This document shows positions 17,972 through 27,181 of a stretch of 33,491 bases of DNA, piece by piece. The stretch is from JAXHMM01 sp964528445 (GTDB lineage Bacteria > Bacteroidota > Rhodothermia > Balneolales > Balneolaceae), in assembly GCA_964528445.1 (NCBI GenBank), contig CAZGSL010000023.1:1-33491 (forward strand), in the 5' to 3' direction. Below the pieces are notes generated by a model. It was not told the DNA's origin and made no database searches. It was given only the letters and a program-made list of their open reading frames with translations. The stretch's first letter is position 1. Each line of letters begins with the position of its first letter. Made by a program: the position numbers and the translations under genes.

Positions 17972-19444
17972 TCACGCCTCCGGTTCCCAGCTATCAAGCT
18001 TGTCCGATATCACCTCCCTGAGGCGGCTGACAGGAACGCGGTCCTGGGTCATATCGTCCCGGTAGCGGATGGTGACCGTGTCCTCTCCCTCCGACTCCAC
18101 CCCGTCGAAGTCCACCGTCACGCAGAACGGCGTGCCCGCCTCATCCTGGCGGCGGTAGCGCTTGCCGATGGAGCCGGATTCGTCGTAGAGCACCTGGTAA
18201 TCCTCCCTCAGGTCCGCCTCGATTTTGCGGGCCAGCTCCTGCAGCTTCTCCTTTTTGATCAGCGGGAAAATGCCCACCTTGGTCGGCGCCAGGCGCGGAT
18301 CCAGTTTCAGCACCGTTCGGGTATCCCCCTCTACCTCCTCCTCACGGTAGGCGTCGCAAAGAACCATCAGCACCATGCGGTCCAGTCCCAGCGAGGTCTC
18401 CACCACGTAGGGCGTATACCGCTTCTGTTCGGCCTGGTCGAAATACTCCAGTTTCTTGCCCGAATGTTCGGCATGGCGACCCAGGTCGTGGTCGGTCCGG
18501 TTGTGGATCCCCTCAAGCTCCTCCCAGCCGATGGGGAATTCATAGAGGATGTCGGCCGCGTCGGTGGCGTAGTGCGGCAGTTCGTTTTCCGAATGCTCGT
18601 GCAGCTTCAGCTTCGACTCCCGGATGCCCAGCTCCCGGTGCCAGGCGAATCGCTTCTCCATCCAATCCTCGTAGTGCCGCTTCTCGGTGCCGGGCTCCAC
18701 GAAGTACTGCATCTCCATCTGCTCGAACTCGCGCATGCGAAACACGAACTGCCGGGCCACCACTTCGTTGCGGAACGCCTTGCCAATCTGGGCGATCCCG
18801 AAGGGGATTTTCTGGCGGGCGGTATCCATTACGTTCTTGAAATTGACGTAGATGCCCTGGGCGGTCTCGGGCCGCAGGAACACCCCGTCGTCATCCTCTC
18901 CCGAGGAGGTAGCCCCGAACTGGGTTTTGAACATCATGTTGAACTGCCGCACCTCGGTCCACTCGAACGCCCCCGATTCCGGGGCCCGGATCTCGTGGTC
19001 CATGATGATGGCATGCAGATCCTCGCAGATACCTTCGCGGCTGCCGGCCGTGGAAAGTTTCTCCCGTACCTCGGCGGCTTCCTCCTCCTTGCCGTCCTTC
19101 TCCAGTTTGGCGATATAACCTTCGATGAGCATATCGGCCCGGTAGCGCTTGTTGGACTGCTTGTCGTCGATCATGGGGTCGTTGAACCCGCTCACGTGTC
19201 CGCTGGCCTCCCATACCTTCGGGTGCATGAAGATGGCCGCGTCCAGTCCCACGATGTTGTCGTGCATGCGGGTCATCGAGCGCCACCAGAGATCCTTCAG
19301 ATTGCGCTTCAGTTCGGTGCCCAGCGGGCCGTAGTCGTAGACCGCGCCCAGTCCGCCGTATATTTCGGACGACTGGAAAACAAATCCCCTCGCCTTGCTC
19401 AGGGAGACGATCTTGTCGAGGCTGTCGAGTTCCTTTGTGGACAT
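17972..19444 (-). CDS. glyS: Glycyl-tRNA synthetase, single-chain type
   Basis: Charges tRNA-Gly in the cytosol. The 490-residue protein is the homodimeric archaeal/eukaryotic-type class II enzyme, not the alpha2-beta2 form. N-terminal SLSKARGFVFQSSEIYGGLG and YDYGPLG are characteristic; motif 2 is FRNEVVARQFVFRMREFEQME; motif 3 is SLGLDRMVLMVL. The C-terminal anticodon-binding domain begins around residue 385 (KVGIFPLIKKEKLQELARK ... SIGKRYRRQDEAGTPFCVTV). The conserved glycine-site loops (HVSGFNDPM, LRPETAQGIYVNF) are present. Start is the ATG at 19442-19444. Transcribed alone; a candidate promoter element lies about 40 bases upstream. Confidence 0.95.
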   Translation of the reverse strand: MSTKELDSLDKIVSLSKARGFVFQSSEIYGGLGAVYDYGPLGTELKRNLKDLWWRSMTRMHDNIVGLDAAIFMHPKVWEASGHVSGFNDPMIDDKQSNKRYRADMLIEGYIAKLEKDGKEEEAAEVREKLSTAGSREGICEDLHAIIMDHEIRAPESGAFEWTEVRQFNMMFKTQFGATSSGEDDDGVFLRPETAQGIYVNFKNVMDTARQKIPFGIAQIGKAFRNEVVARQFVFRMREFEQMEMQYFVEPGTEKRHYEDWMEKRFAWHRELGIRESKLKLHEHSENELPHYATDAADILYEFPIGWEELEGIHNRTDHDLGRHAEHSGKKLEYFDQAEQKRYTPYVVETSLGLDRMVLMVLCDAYREEEVEGDTRTVLKLDPRLAPTKVGIFPLIKKEKLQELARKIEADLREDYQVLYDESGSIGKRYRRQDEAGTPFCVTVDFDGVESEGEDTVTIRYRDDMTQDRVPVSRLREVISDKLDSWEPEA

Positions 19445-19482
19445 GAGGATAACCGGGTTTGAGGCTTGCGTTTTACAGAGCC

Positions 19483-19490
19483 CAAAGATA
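19483..19490 (-). promoter_or_regulatory. Candidate -7 element of the glycyl-tRNA synthetase promoter
   Basis: On the minus strand the eight bases read TATCTTTG, a perfect TAnnTTTG Bacteroidota -7 box, 38 bases from the ATG. The -33 element about 19 bases upstream is weak (an A/T-rich TTAATTAA stretch), so confidence is moderate. Confidence 0.4.
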
Positions 19491-19576
19491 GAAAAAATAT
19501 GCTCTTTAATTAATCAGCCTTTTCTCCGTATTTTCCTCCTTGTGTTCGCATTCCCCCCAATTAAATAATCTGCCAT

Positions 19577-20632
19577 ATGAGTCAGTACCGCGTCGGCATC
19601 CTCGGGGCCACCGGGGCCGTGGGACAAAAATTTGTGCGCCTGCTGGACGGGCACCCCTGGTTCCGGACCTCCGTGCTGGGCGCCTCCGGGCGTTCCGCCG
19701 GCAAATCCTACGCCGAGGCAGTCCACTGGATCGAGGATGTCGAGATGCCCCGCAACGCCGCCGGACTGGAGGTGGTGAGGTGCGAGGCCGATCTGTTCCG
19801 GGAAGTGGACTTCGTCTTCTCCGGGCTGGACTCGTCCGTGGCGGGAGAGATTGAGCGCAGTTTCGCGGAGGCGGGCATCCCGGTCATCTCCAACGCAAAA
19901 AATCACCGGATGGCGGAGGATGTACCCCTGATGATCCCGGAAGTGAACCCGGGGCACGCGGAGCTGGTCCGCCGCCAGACCTTTACAGACGACGGAAGTG
20001 GCTGGATCATCACCAACCCCAACTGCGTGTCCGTGCCGCTGGCGATGTCGCTCAAACCCCTCGAGGACGCCTTCGGGGTCGCCTCGGTGGTGGTAACCTC
20101 CATGCAGTCGGTCTCCGGCGCCGGCTATCCCGGGGTCTCCAGCATGGACATTCTCTCCAACGTCATTCCGTGGATCGGGGGCGAGGAGGAGAAGGTGGAG
20201 CGCGAAGCGCTCAAGCTGCTGGGAGAACTGGAGGAGGGAACGGTGCGTTTCGCCGAATTTCCCATGCAAGCCACGGCGGTCCGCGTACCCACGCTGGAGG
20301 GCCACCTGCTCTCGGTAAGCGTGGGACTGAAGCGGGCGCCGGACGATCTCGGGGAGCTGCGAAAAGCCTTCACCGCCTGGGAGAGTCCCATAGCCGGACG
20401 CGATCTGCCGTCCGCTCCCGCCCTGCCGCTGAAACTCTATACGGAGGAACGTTTTCCCCAGCCGAGGCTTCACGCCGGTCGTGAAAACGGAATGCAGGCC
20501 GCCGTGGGACGCCTACGTCTGGGCAGCGTGCTCCAGGCGGGGTACGTCACGCTGGCCCACAACACCGTCCGCGGTGCGGCCGGCGGTGCCCTGCTCAACG
20601 CCGAACTGCTGGCGTCGGACGGGTACCTCTAG
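19577..20632 (+). CDS. asd: Aspartate-semialdehyde dehydrogenase, archaeal/fungal type
   Basis: Reduces aspartyl phosphate to aspartate semialdehyde with NADPH, the step after aspartate kinase. The 351-residue protein opens with the Rossmann motif GILGATGAVGQKFVRLL. The catalytic cysteine is in NPNCVS (Cys150), with SGAGYPG downstream and the catalytic His in RVPTLEGH (His243). SNAKNHRM and the NPNC(V/S) context place it with the archaeal/fungal enzymes rather than the enterobacterial ones. Start is the ATG at 19577, preceded by an A/T-rich stretch (AATTAAATAATC). It is 132 bases from, and divergent to, glyS, and about 8.5 kb from the aspartate kinase gene, so the two are not in one operon. 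Confidence 0.93.
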   Translation: MSQYRVGILGATGAVGQKFVRLLDGHPWFRTSVLGASGRSAGKSYAEAVHWIEDVEMPRNAAGLEVVRCEADLFREVDFVFSGLDSSVAGEIERSFAEAGIPVISNAKNHRMAEDVPLMIPEVNPGHAELVRRQTFTDDGSGWIITNPNCVSVPLAMSLKPLEDAFGVASVVVTSMQSVSGAGYPGVSSMDILSNVIPWIGGEEEKVEREALKLLGELEEGTVRFAEFPMQATAVRVPTLEGHLLSVSVGLKRAPDDLGELRKAFTAWESPIAGRDLPSAPALPLKLYTEERFPQPRLHAGRENGMQAAVGRLRLGSVLQAGYVTLAHNTVRGAAGGALLNAELLASDGYL

Positions 20633-20659
20633 CGGCTGACCGTATCCACCCCGGTTACT

Positions 20660-21064
20660 TTAGCTGTTACTCCCCTCATCCAGTTGTTTGAGGCGGTGCT
20701 CGGAGTGGCGGACCCTGGCCCGTGAGATGACCGACTGCGCCTCATCGCGGTGCTTCCTCTTGACCTTGAGCGTGCAGGTGGCCACGTCGGTGCCGGGGAC
20801 TTCGTCAAAGACTTTCATCGAATTCCCCTCCAGGATAATTTTGGCGCCGATCCAGCCCTTCTTGTAGGTGATGTCGCTGAGTTCGCCGTAGGAGATGAAC
20901 GTATTCCGGACCCCCGACTTGAATATGCCGAAAAAGGCGTCCATCACCTCGTACTCCAGGTTGATTCCCTCCTCCTCGACCGTCAGCAGTCCCTTGGCCT
21001 CCTGGAAGCCCCCGCTGATCTCGTTAATCTTAAAAGGTACGGCTTTGCTGTGGTTGTAATCCAT
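20660..21064 (-). CDS. Unrecognised small protein, PH/GRAM-like appearance
   Basis: I do not recognise this 134-residue protein. It has no signal peptide or membrane segment. Residues 1 to about 100 alternate short hydrophobic strands and turns (VPFKINEISGGFQEAKGLLT, GINLEYEVMDAFFG, ITYKKGWIGAKIILEG), reminiscent of a PH or GRAM-like beta barrel; the rest is a basic helical tail (KVKRKHRDEAQSVISRARVR). The start ATG is at 21062-21064. Codon use matches the neighbours and the frame is intact, so it is likely real. It converges with asd, 27 bases apart, and shares its upstream region, with a strong palindrome, with the large secreted protein gene. Confidence 0.75.
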   Translation of the reverse strand: MDYNHSKAVPFKINEISGGFQEAKGLLTVEEEGINLEYEVMDAFFGIFKSGVRNTFISYGELSDITYKKGWIGAKIILEGNSMKVFDEVPGTDVATCTLKVKRKHRDEAQSVISRARVRHSEHRLKQLDEGSNS

Positions 21065-21155
21065 GTCCGTCTGCGTTGGTCGGGATCCGTTTTGCCCCCC
21101 ATGATATTAAAAATCTTAAAACTCTGTAAGGTTTTCTGCTCTCGTCGGTCTGTTG

Positions 21156-21181
21156 TACAGATATCTTCCCAGATATCTATA
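21156..21181. promoter_or_regulatory. Strong inverted repeat of two AGATATCT palindromes
   Basis: TACAGATATCT (21156-21166) and AGATATCTATA (21171-21181) are 11-base inverted arms with one mismatch, separated by TCCC. The core 8-mer AGATATCT is itself a perfect palindrome and occurs twice. It lies between the divergent small protein and the lamin-tail protein genes, where a regulator of either or both could bind. As RNA it could also fold as a hairpin, but no T tract follows, so a terminator is unlikely. Confidence 0.5.
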
Positions 21182-21289
21182 AGCCGTTGACACAAGAGAG
21201 CCCATTCAATGTCCTTCCGGGGCGTGGGGGTTGATCCCTCCACGCCCCTTCCCTTTGCAACCTCTTATCTCCGAACGACCGGCCCTCCC

Positions 21290-24200
21290 ATGACGCGAAC
21301 ACCTCTACTCTTCCTTCTTCTCTGCACGCTTCCGGTTGCCGGCGTGGCCCAGACGGTCAATTTTGAGGACGGTTTCGAGGACGGGGACTTCACGGCCGGA
21401 CCGGCGTGGTCGGGAGACACGGAACACTTCCGGGTGGTCCGGGCGGAGCTCGGAAACCTGCTGCGGCTGGAGAGCCCGGATACCGAAACGGCCCACCTGA
21501 GCACGGCGTCGTCGGACGTGGAGGGGGCCTGGGAGATGTTCATGGTATTCGACAGATTCGCACCCTCGGGATCCAACCGGGCGGAGGTGTTCCTGATGAG
21601 CGACAGGGCCGACCTGGAGGGAGAGGTCAGCGGCTACGCGCTGCAGGTGGGGCAGTCGGGGGATGATTTCTTTAAAATCGTGCGCTACGACGAGGGGGCG
21701 CAGGCGGAGGTGGTGCTGGCCGACACCACCCTGGTCACTGGCGATCCCGGCGGCTACCGGGCGAGGGTGGAGCGTACGTCCGGGGGAGCGTGGAACCTGT
21801 TTGTGGGACGCGGCTACCTCGGCCGTCCTGTAAGCGCGGGTTCCTCCGCGGTCGACAGCACCCACCGCTCGGCCACCCACTTCGGCGTGCGGGTCTCGTA
21901 CACCACCAGCCGGGCGGACAAGTTCTACTTTGATTTCAGGATCGACCCCCCGCCCTTCAAGCTCCGGGAGGTATCGGCGCGCCCCGAACTGCTGGAACTG
22001 AGCTTCAATCGCGCAGTGGATTCCTCCTCGGTGACGGCGGACGATTTTTCCCTGCTGCCCAAGCCGCCTTCCTCGCCAGCGGTCTCCTTTCCCGATCCCG
22101 AAACGGTGGCGCTGGCCTATCCCGACTCCCTGCCGTCGGACGCCTACGAGCTGCGGATCGGGGATCTGACCGATCTGGCGGGAGTACCGGCCGAGAAAGA
22201 CACCGCTTTCGCTTTTCTCATCTACGGGCGGGCCGAGGAGGGCGATCTGCTGCTGAGCGAGTTCGCCTGGGATCCCCCGGGGGACGCCCCCGAATACGTG
22301 GAGCTGGTGAACAGCGGGAACCGGATCGTGAACCTGGAGGGCTGGCGGATCGCCGACGGCGGCGGAGAGGCCCTGATCTCGGCCGAGCCGCTCGCGCTGT
22401 TCGGCGGGGAACGCCTGGCCCTGACCGGCGACAGCGCCGCGCTTGCCCTCTCCTATCCCGATCACGGCGACATCCGCCGCGTCCCCTCCCTGCCTGCGCT
22501 GAACAACACGGGAGACGCCCTCCGGCTGGTGAGCGGGGAGGGGGCGACGGCCGACTCCCTCTCCTATCTCCCGTCATGGGGAGGAGCCGACGGGGCGCTG
22601 GAACGGCGCTCGACGGAGGTCCCGGCACGCTTCCGGGAAAACTGGGGCGAAGCGCCCGGATCGCCGGGCGGCTCGCCCGGCCTGCCCAACCGGGTGGCGG
22701 CGGATACATCGCCGCCGGAGGTGGCCTCTTTCCGGGTTACGGCGGACACCCTGGCCGTGCTGGTCTTTTCCGAGCGGCTGGACAGCGCCTCGGTCACCGA
22801 TGCCGGACATTTCGGGAGGTCGCCCGGCGGAGAGATCCCGGGAGCGCGCCACGTCCCGCCCGACACCGTCCTGCTTCCCCTCCGTCCCCCGCTGCGGAAC
22901 AACACCGCCTACACCTTCACGGCGGAGAACGTATGCGACCTTTTCGGGAACTGCTCGGGGGTATGGGACACCACCCTCACCTGGCAGGTGATCGAGGAGG
23001 CCGGCCCGGGCGAACTGCTGATCAACGAGTTTATGTACGACCCGCCGCCGGGCTGGAGCGAATACGTGGAGATTTTCAACGCCAGCGGGAAGACTTTCTC
23101 GGCCGGACGCCTCCTCTTGTCGGACGAAAGCGGGAAGGCCTCCCCCCTCTCCGAAGCGCCGCTCCCGATTCCGCCGGGCACGTTCCTGGTGCTGGCGCCG
23201 GACGAAACTTTGGCGGACTCCTTTCCGGACGCCCCGCTGCTGGCGATGGGCAGCGCGTTTCCGGTCCTGAACAACGCGGGCGACCGCATCCTGCTCCGCA
23301 ACAATTCAGGCGGGACGGTGGATTCCCTCCGCTACGATCGCGGATGGGGCGGGGACGAGGTCTCCCTGGAGCGGCGTTCGGGGGATCTTCCCGCCTACCT
23401 GCGGTGGAACTGGAGCGAGGCCCCGGATTCGGCCGGGGGTTCGCCGGGCATGCCCAATTTCAGCGGACCCGATACGACGCCGCCCCGGCTGACGGAGCTC
23501 CGTATCGCCGGCTCCCGAGAGCTTCGGCTGACCTATTCGGAAGAGCTGGAGGAGGAGTCCGCCGGCGACCCGTCCAGCTACCTGCTGGACGGCGGGGCGG
23601 ATATTTCCCGCGTCGTATTCCTCCCTCCGTCCGGCGTGCGGCTTGAACTGGACGCCCCTCTTCGCCATAACGCCGAATACACTCTTGGCTGGCGGGGAGT
23701 GCGGGACCATTTTGGGAATTCCGCCGCGGGGGACACCTCTTTTACCTATTTCAACCCTCCCCTGCCGGGAACGGGAGACCTGCTGATCAGCGAGTTCATG
23801 TACGATCCCCCGGAGGGGTGGACCGAGTACGTGGAACTCTACAACGCCTCGGGCTCCGAACAGTCCCTGGCGGGATCTAGCCTGGGCGACGCCACGGGGC
23901 GGCGGGCCGTCGTGTCCGACTCCGGGCTGGTGGTGGGCGCCGGCAAATACCTGGTGCTGGCCCCGGACGAAACGCTGGCGGACTCCTTCCCGGGGATCCC
24001 CCTGGTGAGCCTCGGCAGCGGTTTTCCCGCCCTCAACAACGGCGGAGACCGTATCGTCGTCCGCGGAGTCAGCGGGGAGGCGCTCGACTCCCTCCGGTAC
24101 CTGCCCGGCTGGGGCGGTGCGGAGCGCGCGCTGGAACGCCGCAGTTTCGCCCATCCGTCCGCCCTCCCCGAAAACTGGTCCGATGCCCCTCTCCGCGGAT

Positions 24201-26176
24201 CGCCGGGCCTGCCGAACCGCATAGGTCCCGATACCGTGCCCCCGGAGCTGCTGGAGGTCCGTCTAATCGACGACGACCGCATCGCGCTGCGTTTCTCCGA
24301 GGGCCTCTCCGAAGCCACGGTGACCCCTTCCCGGTTTCGGCTTGCCCCCTTCGTGCCCATCTCGCATATCAGCTTCTTCCGCGACAGCCTCCGACTGGAG
24401 CTCTCCGTTCCGCTGGAGTCCGGCACCGAATACACCCTGTCGGCCGAAGGGGTAGCGGACCCGTTCGGGAACGAGATGGGCCTCAGCGAGCACACCCTCC
24501 TCTATATCCGGGTCACGCCGGCCGAGGCGGGCGACCTGGTGATCAGCGAGTTTCTCCCTGTCCCGGGAGAGAGCGGGACCCCGGAGTTCGTGGAGATCCT
24601 CAACCGGAGCGATAAAAATGTGGAGCTGGCGGGGTGGACGGCAGGTGACGCCGCCGGCACGGCCACCGTCGGGGAGCCGTACATCCTCCGCTCCGGGGAG
24701 CGGCTGGTGCTCACGGGCTCGCCCGACCTGGCGCAGTCGCTCACCCGGGCGCTTCGCCTGCCGGCCTTCCCCTCCCTCAACGACGCGGGGGACCGCATCG
24801 TGATACGCGATCCCGGCGGCGAACCGATCGATTCGCTCTCCTACGAGGCGGCTGAGTGGGAGGTGGCCGGTGGCCGCTCCATGGAGCGGCGGGATCCCCT
24901 CTCGGCCTCGGGCGACCCCGCGAACTGGGAGGCCAGCCGGGCGTCAGGGGGACACTCGGCGGGAGAGCCCAACAGCGTGGAGGCGCCGGACCGCGAACCC
25001 CCGCGCATGGTCTTCGCGCGACTGGAGGGAAACCGCGTCGAAGTGGATTTCAACGAGTTTATCAAACCGAATCCCCAGACGGTTTTCCGCGCCGGAACCA
25101 TCCCGCTGGAGGTGGCGCGTTTCACGCCCGCGCGGGGCGACCGAATCCTGCTGCGTCCGGCGGACGACCGGGACTTGTCGGCCGACCGCAAGGCGCTCGA
25201 CATTACTGCGGAAAACCTGTTCGACTACCGCGAAAACCGGACCGAATCCGCCTGGATCCCCCTCGCCTACCCGCCCCGTCCGGGGGAGCTGGTGATCAAC
25301 GAGATCATGTACGAGCCGATCAGCCGGCCGGACGATTTTATCCCGGACCAGTCGGAATACCTGGAGCTCTGGAACACCCGGGGACATGCTCTCTCCCTGG
25401 AGGGGCTCTTCCTTCACGGGGCGCCTGACGAACGCGGGGAGACCGCCCCGCTCTCTCCCGTCCGGTCCAGGCAGAGGATGGCGGAGGGCGGCGGTCCGGC
25501 CCTGCTCTACGCCGACACCTCGGCCGATTTTGACTCGAGCCGGACGGCGAGGTATTTCGACATGGGAAATGCCCCCGAACACGCCCTGCTCCGGATTGAC
25601 CGTGCGGGGATGGGTCTGGCGGAGGGAGACGCCCTCTTTCTGGCCGACAGCAGCGGCACGGTCATCGATTCGCTGCGGTTCGAGGCCGGCTGGCACAACC
25701 CGGACCTGCTGGATACCCGGGGCATCGCGCTGGAAAAAATCGATCCCGGCGAACCCGGTTACCGGGGACGCAACTGGGGATCCAGCGCCGCCGCCAGAGG
25801 GGGCACCCCGCTGGCCGACAACTCCCTCAGGCCGGCCGCCTCACCCGGCAGCATCGGTTACGGGATAACCCTTTCGCCCGATCCCTTCTCGCCGGACGGC
25901 GACGGGCATGAGGACCACCTGATCATCTCCTACCGCCTGGACCGGCCGGACTACCTGCTGAAGGTACGGATATACGACCGCTACGGGAGATCGGTGCGGA
26001 CGCTGGCCGACGGGGAGCGGGCCGGGCCGGAGGGCACGCTGGTATGGGACGGGCTCACCGACGACCGGCGCTCCAGCCGTATCGGCTTCTACATTATCAC
26101 CCTGGAGGCCTACAGCGCCTCCGGCGGCGCCCGGCAGCGTTTCAAGGAGACCGCCGTGCTGGCGAGGCGGCTGTAG
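21290..26176 (+). CDS. Large secreted protein with five lamin-tail modules and a FlgD/CHU-like tail
   Basis: A 1628-residue exported protein. The ATG at 21290 is chosen because it begins a good signal peptide (MTRTPLLFLLLCTLPVAGVAQ); an in-frame ATG at 21209 would bury it. Residues about 22-220 form a lectin-like beta domain (NFEDGFEDGDFTAGPAWSGD). Five lamin-tail (LTD) modules then begin at residues 318, 574, 829, 1081 and 1332, each with a start like GELLINEFMYDP ... EYVEIFNASG. SbsA/Big-type Ig-like segments (LRLTYSEEL, TEYTLSAEGV, DPFGN) alternate with them. The last 109 residues (from 1520) read SPDPFSPDGDGHEDHLIISY ... GRSVRTLADGE ... WDGLTDD, as in FlgD-type or CHU-type tails, with a possible calcium loop. 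Such proteins sit on or are released from the cell surface; a role in adhesion or nuclease targeting is only a guess. No enzymatic domain was seen. Confidence 0.88.
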   Translation: MTRTPLLFLLLCTLPVAGVAQTVNFEDGFEDGDFTAGPAWSGDTEHFRVVRAELGNLLRLESPDTETAHLSTASSDVEGAWEMFMVFDRFAPSGSNRAEVFLMSDRADLEGEVSGYALQVGQSGDDFFKIVRYDEGAQAEVVLADTTLVTGDPGGYRARVERTSGGAWNLFVGRGYLGRPVSAGSSAVDSTHRSATHFGVRVSYTTSRADKFYFDFRIDPPPFKLREVSARPELLELSFNRAVDSSSVTADDFSLLPKPPSSPAVSFPDPETVALAYPDSLPSDAYELRIGDLTDLAGVPAEKDTAFAFLIYGRAEEGDLLLSEFAWDPPGDAPEYVELVNSGNRIVNLEGWRIADGGGEALISAEPLALFGGERLALTGDSAALALSYPDHGDIRRVPSLPALNNTGDALRLVSGEGATADSLSYLPSWGGADGALERRSTEVPARFRENWGEAPGSPGGSPGLPNRVAADTSPPEVASFRVTADTLAVLVFSERLDSASVTDAGHFGRSPGGEIPGARHVPPDTVLLPLRPPLRNNTAYTFTAENVCDLFGNCSGVWDTTLTWQVIEEAGPGELLINEFMYDPPPGWSEYVEIFNASGKTFSAGRLLLSDESGKASPLSEAPLPIPPGTFLVLAPDETLADSFPDAPLLAMGSAFPVLNNAGDRILLRNNSGGTVDSLRYDRGWGGDEVSLERRSGDLPAYLRWNWSEAPDSAGGSPGMPNFSGPDTTPPRLTELRIAGSRELRLTYSEELEEESAGDPSSYLLDGGADISRVVFLPPSGVRLELDAPLRHNAEYTLGWRGVRDHFGNSAAGDTSFTYFNPPLPGTGDLLISEFMYDPPEGWTEYVELYNASGSEQSLAGSSLGDATGRRAVVSDSGLVVGAGKYLVLAPDETLADSFPGIPLVSLGSGFPALNNGGDRIVVRGVSGEALDSLRYLPGWGGAERALERRSFAHPSALPENWSDAPLRGSPGLPNRIGPDTVPPELLEVRLIDDDRIALRFSEGLSEATVTPSRFRLAPFVPISHISFFRDSLRLELSVPLESGTEYTLSAEGVADPFGNEMGLSEHTLLYIRVTPAEAGDLVISEFLPVPGESGTPEFVEILNRSDKNVELAGWTAGDAAGTATVGEPYILRSGERLVLTGSPDLAQSLTRALRLPAFPSLNDAGDRIVIRDPGGEPIDSLSYEAAEWEVAGGRSMERRDPLSASGDPANWEASRASGGHSAGEPNSVEAPDREPPRMVFARLEGNRVEVDFNEFIKPNPQTVFRAGTIPLEVARFTPARGDRILLRPADDRDLSADRKALDITAENLFDYRENRTESAWIPLAYPPRPGELVINEIMYEPISRPDDFIPDQSEYLELWNTRGHALSLEGLFLHGAPDERGETAPLSPVRSRQRMAEGGGPALLYADTSADFDSSRTARYFDMGNAPEHALLRIDRAGMGLAEGDALFLADSSGTVIDSLRFEAGWHNPDLLDTRGIALEKIDPGEPGYRGRNWGSSAAARGGTPLADNSLRPAASPGSIGYGITLSPDPFSPDGDGHEDHLIISYRLDRPDYLLKVRIYDRYGRSVRTLADGERAGPEGTLVWDGLTDDRRSSRIGFYIITLEAYSASGGARQRFKETAVLARRL
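22241..25850 (+). repeat. Lamin-tail plus Ig-like coding repeat, five units
   Basis: Units begin at 22241, 23009, 23774, 24530 and 25283, with spacing of 768, 765, 756 and 753 bases. Each opens with a variant of G(E/D)LLI(N/S)EFMYDPP followed by E(Y/F)(V/L)E(L/I). Units 2 and 3 are the closest in sequence. The spacing is conserved while the DNA has diverged, so these are old protein modules and not a recent tandem array. Confidence 0.8.
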
Positions 26177-26253
26177 CCTTTCCGGCGCTCCCCTGATGCT
26201 AATAATTCTGCGGGCAATACGCTATATTCCCTGCGAACCTCATATCCCTTCCA

Positions 26254-27063
26254 ATGACCGACAGGCAGGCCCCCATAGGCATATTCGATTCCGGCATCGG
26301 CGGACTCACCGTGGTGAAGGAGGTGCGGGAGATGCTGCCGGGAGAAGACATTATCTACTTCGGCGACACCGCCCGCGTGCCCTACGGGATCAAGTCGGAG
26401 GAGACCGTACGGGGATACGCTCTCCAGATAAGCCGGTTCCTGCTCGATCGCGGGGTAAAGATGATCCTCATCGCGTGCAATACGGTATCGGCCTCCGCCA
26501 AACCCGGCATCGAGGAGGTTTCAGGCGACATCCCCGTGCTCGATGTGATCACGGCCGGCACCAGGGCGGCGCTGCAAGAGGATAACACGCGGCATATCGG
26601 GGTGATCGGAACGCTGGCTACCGTCGGTTCGGGCGCCTACGAACGCGCCATCCGGGAACTGGACAGCTCCGTCCGCGTAAGCTCGAAAGCCTGTCCCCTG
26701 CTCGTGCCCCTGGCCGAAGAGGGGTGGACCGACAACGATATCGCCCGGGATACCCTGAAAATATACCTGGAAACGCTCGGCCGCAGCGATATCGATTCGC
26801 TGATCCTGGGGTGCACCCACTATCCCCTCTTCAGTGATTCCATCCGGGCGATCCTGGACAATCCTGAAATCCGCATCATCGACTCCGCGCGATCCATCGC
26901 GGAGATGGCCCGGGAAAAACTCCGTGAGCGTGATCTGCTGAACCCGCAGCCGGACGGGCATTTTGAGTGCTACGTGAGCGACCGTCCCCAGCGTTTCCAG
27001 GAGCTGGCCCGCCGATTCCTGGGCATGCCCATACCCGACGTGCATATCGCCCAGCTCGCCTGA
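26254..27063 (+). CDS. murI: Glutamate racemase
   Basis: Converts L-glutamate to D-glutamate for peptidoglycan by a cofactor-free two-cysteine mechanism. The 269-residue cytosolic protein is full length. It begins PIGIFDSGIGGLTVVKEV, where Asp12 and Ser13 bind substrate; YFGDTARVPYG follows. The two catalytic cysteines are Cys75 in ACNTVSA and Cys187 in GCTHYP. Start is the ATG at 26254. It follows the lamin-tail protein by 77 bases with no terminator seen, so read-through is possible. It converges with the methyltransferase gene, with 118 bases between. Confidence 0.95.
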   Translation: MTDRQAPIGIFDSGIGGLTVVKEVREMLPGEDIIYFGDTARVPYGIKSEETVRGYALQISRFLLDRGVKMILIACNTVSASAKPGIEEVSGDIPVLDVITAGTRAALQEDNTRHIGVIGTLATVGSGAYERAIRELDSSVRVSSKACPLLVPLAEEGWTDNDIARDTLKIYLETLGRSDIDSLILGCTHYPLFSDSIRAILDNPEIRIIDSARSIAEMAREKLRERDLLNPQPDGHFECYVSDRPQRFQELARRFLGMPIPDVHIAQLA

Positions 27064-27181
27064 TGGGGAGAGCCCCCCTGAAACCAGTATAGCGAACCCT
27101 TACAGACCGAGATCGCCCCTCAGAAGCGAAATTTGAGCGTATTCCTTTTCCAAAGCGGCTTCCGGGTGATAGAAAGACTGC

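Noticed and set aside
21187..21192. TTGACA as a sigma-70 -35 box upstream of the lamin-tail gene
   Set aside because: No -10 element stands at 16-18 bases, and the group uses a different promoter type.
21209..21289. Upstream in-frame ATG for the lamin-tail protein
   Set aside because: It would put 27 residues ahead of the signal peptide starting at 21290.
22241..25850. Repeats in the lamin-tail gene as a CRISPR or satellite array
   Set aside because: Units are about 760 bases, coding and diverged, and reflect protein modules.
27066..27079. GGGG-AGAG-CCCC hairpin after murI as a terminator
   Set aside because: The stem is only four bases and no T tract follows.
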